NCBI GenBank assembly: GCA_017996595.1
Contig: JAGOGT010000047.1
Location: 1 to 7,752 of the forward strand
Direction of reading: 5' to 3'
Length of the DNA: 7,752 bases
Origin: Candidatus Cloacimonadota bacterium
GTDB lineage: Bacteria; Cloacimonadota; Cloacimonadia; Cloacimonadales; Cloacimonadaceae
In this document: piece after piece, positions 5,409-7,752 of the stretch
How positions within the stretch are numbered: the first letter of the stretch is position 1
Layout of the letters: each line of letters starts with the position of its first letter
Translations under genes and position numbers: made by a program
Notes under the pieces: model-generated
What the model saw: only the letters and a program-made list of their open reading frames with translations
The model's database searches: none
Told to the model about the DNA's origin: nothing

Positions 5409-6635
5409 ATGGGTAGAGCCATGCTAATCGTGGTAGTTCTGATGGGAACTATCTATGCCGGGATTATGACGCATCTGGAGCGCAACCTCTTTTCCCTGCC
5501 GGTGATTATCAGCCGCAATATGCTGCAGAGACAGGCAGAAAGTGTTTCAGACTATGCATTGCGGACCGCAGTGCGCAATTCGGTGGCCCTGGGAATGATG
5601 GCCGGTCCTGACTCGGTTACCCACTGGAATGAGATTTATGCCAATTTTAATATTCAGAATTGCCACATCGACAGCATCAGATATTCCTTTGTGGAATCGG
5701 AAGATGCATACCGGGCCATTAGCTGGGTAAGTGGCGATCTCATGGGCAGGCATATTAATTACCGTGCCGAAATCGCCTTCAATTTCCCCCTTTCAGCACT
5801 GATCGGCGATCCCAATTGCTTCTACCTGGAATTTGATCAAAGCCAGTATAATAGCGGACACCTAAGCATCATCGAAGATAGCTCTGCCAATAACAACCAT
5901 GGCTCTGTGGTGGAAAATGCGGGGAGTACTGATGATTATGTTTCCACCCGGCCCAAAGGCTATGGTGTGGATGGCTGGAAATGCCTTTCCTTGGGAAAGA
6001 ACGGAGCTACTGCCACAGAGGCGGGAAAAGGCTATATCTATCACCCCGGCAATGCATCAATGACCGTTTCCCCAAATTTTTCGATCGTAGTCTGGGCAAA
6101 AGTTCGTCACGAGGCTTCGGAATCAGTGCTTGTATGGCTGCCTTCGGATATCACAGATCCTGATCTCACTGCCCATGGAGTGGGATATGGCAATGTGCGC
6201 AAAATCCCCACCGGAGCTATCTGGTACACCGGAAACCAAATGCACTTCGCAGCCACCACCGTTAATGGACTATTTGTGGATGCCAGTACCGCCTTCACTC
6301 CCAAGGGAGAATATCCCTATAATAAGGACCAATGGATAATGCTGGGGATGACCTACGCCCGCGGTAAGGTGAAAGGCTATATCAATGGCTTGCCGGTTTG
6401 CACTGCTACCAATCCGCTTTATGGACTTGGAGTGCGGCGCGATGCCGTGCAAAATGCCGGATTCTATATTGGCAGAGAGTTTTTTTCTAATTTTGGTGCT
6501 GGGGATTCCTATAGATATATGTGGGGACTTCTCGATCAGGCCGGCCTCTGGAATCGCACTTTAACTGACGCCGAAATGCTGGGCTGGTACCAACAAACTT
6601 TAAATCCGGCAGACTTGCTGTACGTAAGAGACTAA
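5409..6635 (+). CDS. PilX/GspK-like minor pilin with C-terminal LamG-type domain
   Basis: This 408-residue fusion begins MGRAMLIVVVLMGTIYAGIM, like the RGxAL start of PilX/GspK proteins stripped of its leader. An amphipathic helix (about 36-65) follows, then a short pilin-like beta part to about 130. From about 137 to 397 it carries a concanavalin/LamG-like jellyroll: FYLEFDQS plus the DSSANNNHG loop, FSIVVWAKV (224-232), QWIMLGMTYARGKVKGYINGL (309-329 region), YIGREF and the closing GLLDQAGLWNRTLTDAEM. Such domains bind carbohydrate or proteins, so a filament-tip adhesin is a reasonable inference. AAGGTGAG (5397-5403) precedes the ATG. An in-frame TGA at 5400-5402 rules out a longer N-terminus. 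Four cysteines (85, 137, 192, 331) may form disulfides outside the membrane. Confidence 0.8.
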   Translation: MGRAMLIVVVLMGTIYAGIMTHLERNLFSLPVIISRNMLQRQAESVSDYALRTAVRNSVALGMMAGPDSVTHWNEIYANFNIQNCHIDSIRYSFVESEDAYRAISWVSGDLMGRHINYRAEIAFNFPLSALIGDPNCFYLEFDQSQYNSGHLSIIEDSSANNNHGSVVENAGSTDDYVSTRPKGYGVDGWKCLSLGKNGATATEAGKGYIYHPGNASMTVSPNFSIVVWAKVRHEASESVLVWLPSDITDPDLTAHGVGYGNVRKIPTGAIWYTGNQMHFAATTVNGLFVDASTAFTPKGEYPYNKDQWIMLGMTYARGKVKGYINGLPVCTATNPLYGLGVRRDAVQNAGFYIGREFFSNFGAGDSYRYMWGLLDQAGLWNRTLTDAEMLGWYQQTLNPADLLYVRD

Positions 6636-6644
6636 GGAGCTACG

Positions 6645-7571
6645 ATGGATAGCGAACGGACAAAACTTCTTTCCTGGTGGGCAATGATCCGCTGGTTTAT
6701 GGTAGTAGTGCTTTTTTCGATCGGACTGCTACATATCAGTTTCAGAGATGGCATGGTGCAGAATGTACTTTTCTTCGTGCTGTTCATTGGCATCGTAGCC
6801 CTGAATTTGCTCTATCAAACTCAGGCCTCGGGGAACAAAAAAGGGATCGTGGTCTTTCAGGTAGTACTGGATATCGTTTTTGCCACCCTGGTAGTGCATC
6901 TCACGGGAGGATTGAATAGCTTCTTCGTGTGGGTGTATTTGATCGGAGTGATCACTGCCGCCCTCACTATTCCTCATAACGGCGGAGTATTGGCTGGACT
7001 CACAGGAAGTATGAGCCTGATGGTGCTGATCCTGCTATATCGTAATGGCATCCTCTACCCCACCGAACCGTCAAGCCTCGATATTGCCGGCTCCACGGTT
7101 TATATCATGAGCTACACGGGTTTATTCTGCGGTGTGGCGATGATTGCCAATTACCTGTCCGACCAATTATCGCTGCATAAATCGCTGCAGACGGAACTGG
7201 AAGAGGCTAGAGCGGAACTGAAACAGAGCACGAAACTAAAAAAAGACATGGAAGAACTACTACCGGTGCTAAAAGATGTAGCGCATATGGATCACGATAT
7301 TAATACTCCCCTGTGTGTGATTACCCTCTCTCTGGGACGCGTGAAAAGATATGCCAACGAGCTGCAAAATGAAGGACTGAAAAAGAGCAATAACGAGATT
7401 ACCGAAGCAGTGAATAAAATCAGTTCCATTCTCCAGCGACTGCATCCCCTGAAAGTAAATTCCGTGCTGAATTCTTCAAAAAGCTACACGAGAGCGGAGG
7501 GGGATTCCGACACGGCCCCAAACCACCCTGAGCCACATAAAGCATATATGGATCAGGACAAGGAGGCATAG
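6645..7571 (+). CDS. PilS-like membrane sensor with HisKA helix but no ATPase domain
   Basis: This 308-residue protein has about six membrane helices between 12 and 170, including the LTGGLNSFFVWVYLIGVITAA stretch (86-106) characteristic of PilS sensors. A coiled coil follows (about 175-205), then a dimerisation/phosphoacceptor helix pair (about 208-265). The H-box reads HDINTPL with the candidate phosphorylated His at 217. After the second helix there is only a short polar tail. The N, G1, F and G2 boxes of the ATP-binding domain are absent, although ordinary PilS proteins carry about 130 further residues there. Its TAG overlaps the start of the receiver gene by one base, so there is no room for a lost domain. 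It may be phosphorylated by another kinase or act as a phosphatase or scaffold. AAGGAG (6634-6639) precedes the ATG. Confidence 0.85.
   Translation: MDSERTKLLSWWAMIRWFMVVVLFSIGLLHISFRDGMVQNVLFFVLFIGIVALNLLYQTQASGNKKGIVVFQVVLDIVFATLVVHLTGGLNSFFVWVYLIGVITAALTIPHNGGVLAGLTGSMSLMVLILLYRNGILYPTEPSSLDIAGSTVYIMSYTGLFCGVAMIANYLSDQLSLHKSLQTELEEARAELKQSTKLKKDMEELLPVLKDVAHMDHDINTPLCVITLSLGRVKRYANELQNEGLKKSNNEITEAVNKISSILQRLHPLKVNSVLNSSKSYTRAEGDSDTAPNHPEPHKAYMDQDKEA
7561..7566 (+). promoter_or_regulatory. Ribosome binding site fixing the GTG start of the response regulator
   Basis: A full AGGAGG lies inside the last codons of the sensor gene, 4 nt before the GTG at 7571. The next in-frame ATG (7586) is 19 nt away, and starting there would clip the first beta strand of the receiver, so GTG is preferred. 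Confidence 0.7.
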
Positions 7572-7752
7572 TGAATCCGAGAATAATGGTAGTGGATGAC
7601 GAACAGAACATCCGCGACATCATCAGCGAATTCCTGAAAGAAATGGGCTACGCCGTTACCATTGCCGTGGATGGCTTGGACGCACTGGAAAAAGTTGCCT
7701 ATGAACAATATGACCTATACATCATAGATGTGTATATGCCCCGCCTGGGAGG
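7571..7752 (+). CDS. Response regulator, receiver domain (partial, cut by window end)
   Basis: Sixty codons are visible. They begin MNPRIMVVDDEQNIRDIISE with the acidic pair D9/D10. Candidate phosphoacceptor Asp53 sits in the YIIDVYMP strand, followed by RLGG. These are the first half of a CheY-like receiver domain. The rest, including any output domain, lies beyond the window. Since the preceding gene is PilS-like and the pilin-like gene has a sigma-54 promoter, an NtrC/PilR-type protein with an AAA+ and a Fis domain would fit well. This is inferred, and a single-domain or winged-helix regulator cannot be excluded. Confidence 0.9.
   Translation, partial: MNPRIMVVDDEQNIRDIISEFLKEMGYAVTIAVDGLDALEKVAYEQYDLYIIDVYMPRLG

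Overview
This window looks like one accessory-appendage locus: a type IV pilus-like or type II secretion-like (type IV filament) operon from an uncultured-type bacterium. All genes lie on the plus strand and are tightly packed. They encode a major-pilin-like protein, a platform protein (GspF/PilC family), an assembly ATPase (GspE/PilB family), three minor-pilin-like proteins, a PilS-like membrane sensor and the start of a response regulator. The N-terminus of the major subunit (MGTQQILLIV...) and the overall layout suggest the FCB superphylum, possibly Cloacimonadota. That is an inference from memory of such proteins, not a demonstrated assignment.

Layout. Positions 1-580 hold no convincing gene. 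They contain a 17-bp tandem repeat array (196-297), a further direct copy (1-17) with an inverted partner (47-59), a perfect 13-bp inverted repeat (105-117/141-153), related GGCAAA..GAAT..TTTTGG boxes, and a very good sigma-54 promoter (483-498). The pilin-like gene (581-1015) follows behind a strong ribosome binding site. Between it and the next gene are three hairpins, one of them a 16-bp perfect stem. The GspF-like gene (1271-2607) is broken by an apparent single-base loss near 1733-1737 and now reads as two overlapping fragments. The GspE-like ATPase (2612-4390) is intact, with all expected motifs. It is followed with almost no gap by a small pilin-like protein (4391-4819), a PilW/GspJ-like protein (4819-5391), and a PilX/GspK-like protein with a LamG-type jellyroll at its C-terminus (5409-6635). 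The window ends with a six-helix membrane sensor that has a histidine-kinase dimerisation helix but no ATP-binding domain (6645-7571), and the first 60 codons of a receiver domain (7571-7752, cut by the window edge).

How they fit together. In pseudomonads and myxobacteria, PilS/PilR switch on pilin transcription through sigma-54. Here the same ingredients sit in one locus: a sigma-54 promoter in front of the pilin-like gene and a PilS-like/receiver pair at the operon's far end. The ATPase and platform protein would drive assembly. The LamG protein would be a good candidate for a binding tip. Points that depart from the textbook: none of the four pilin-like proteins has a canonical prepilin leader, the sensor lacks its own kinase catalytic domain, and the platform gene carries a frameshift. 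No prepilin peptidase, secretin or retraction ATPase is visible here.
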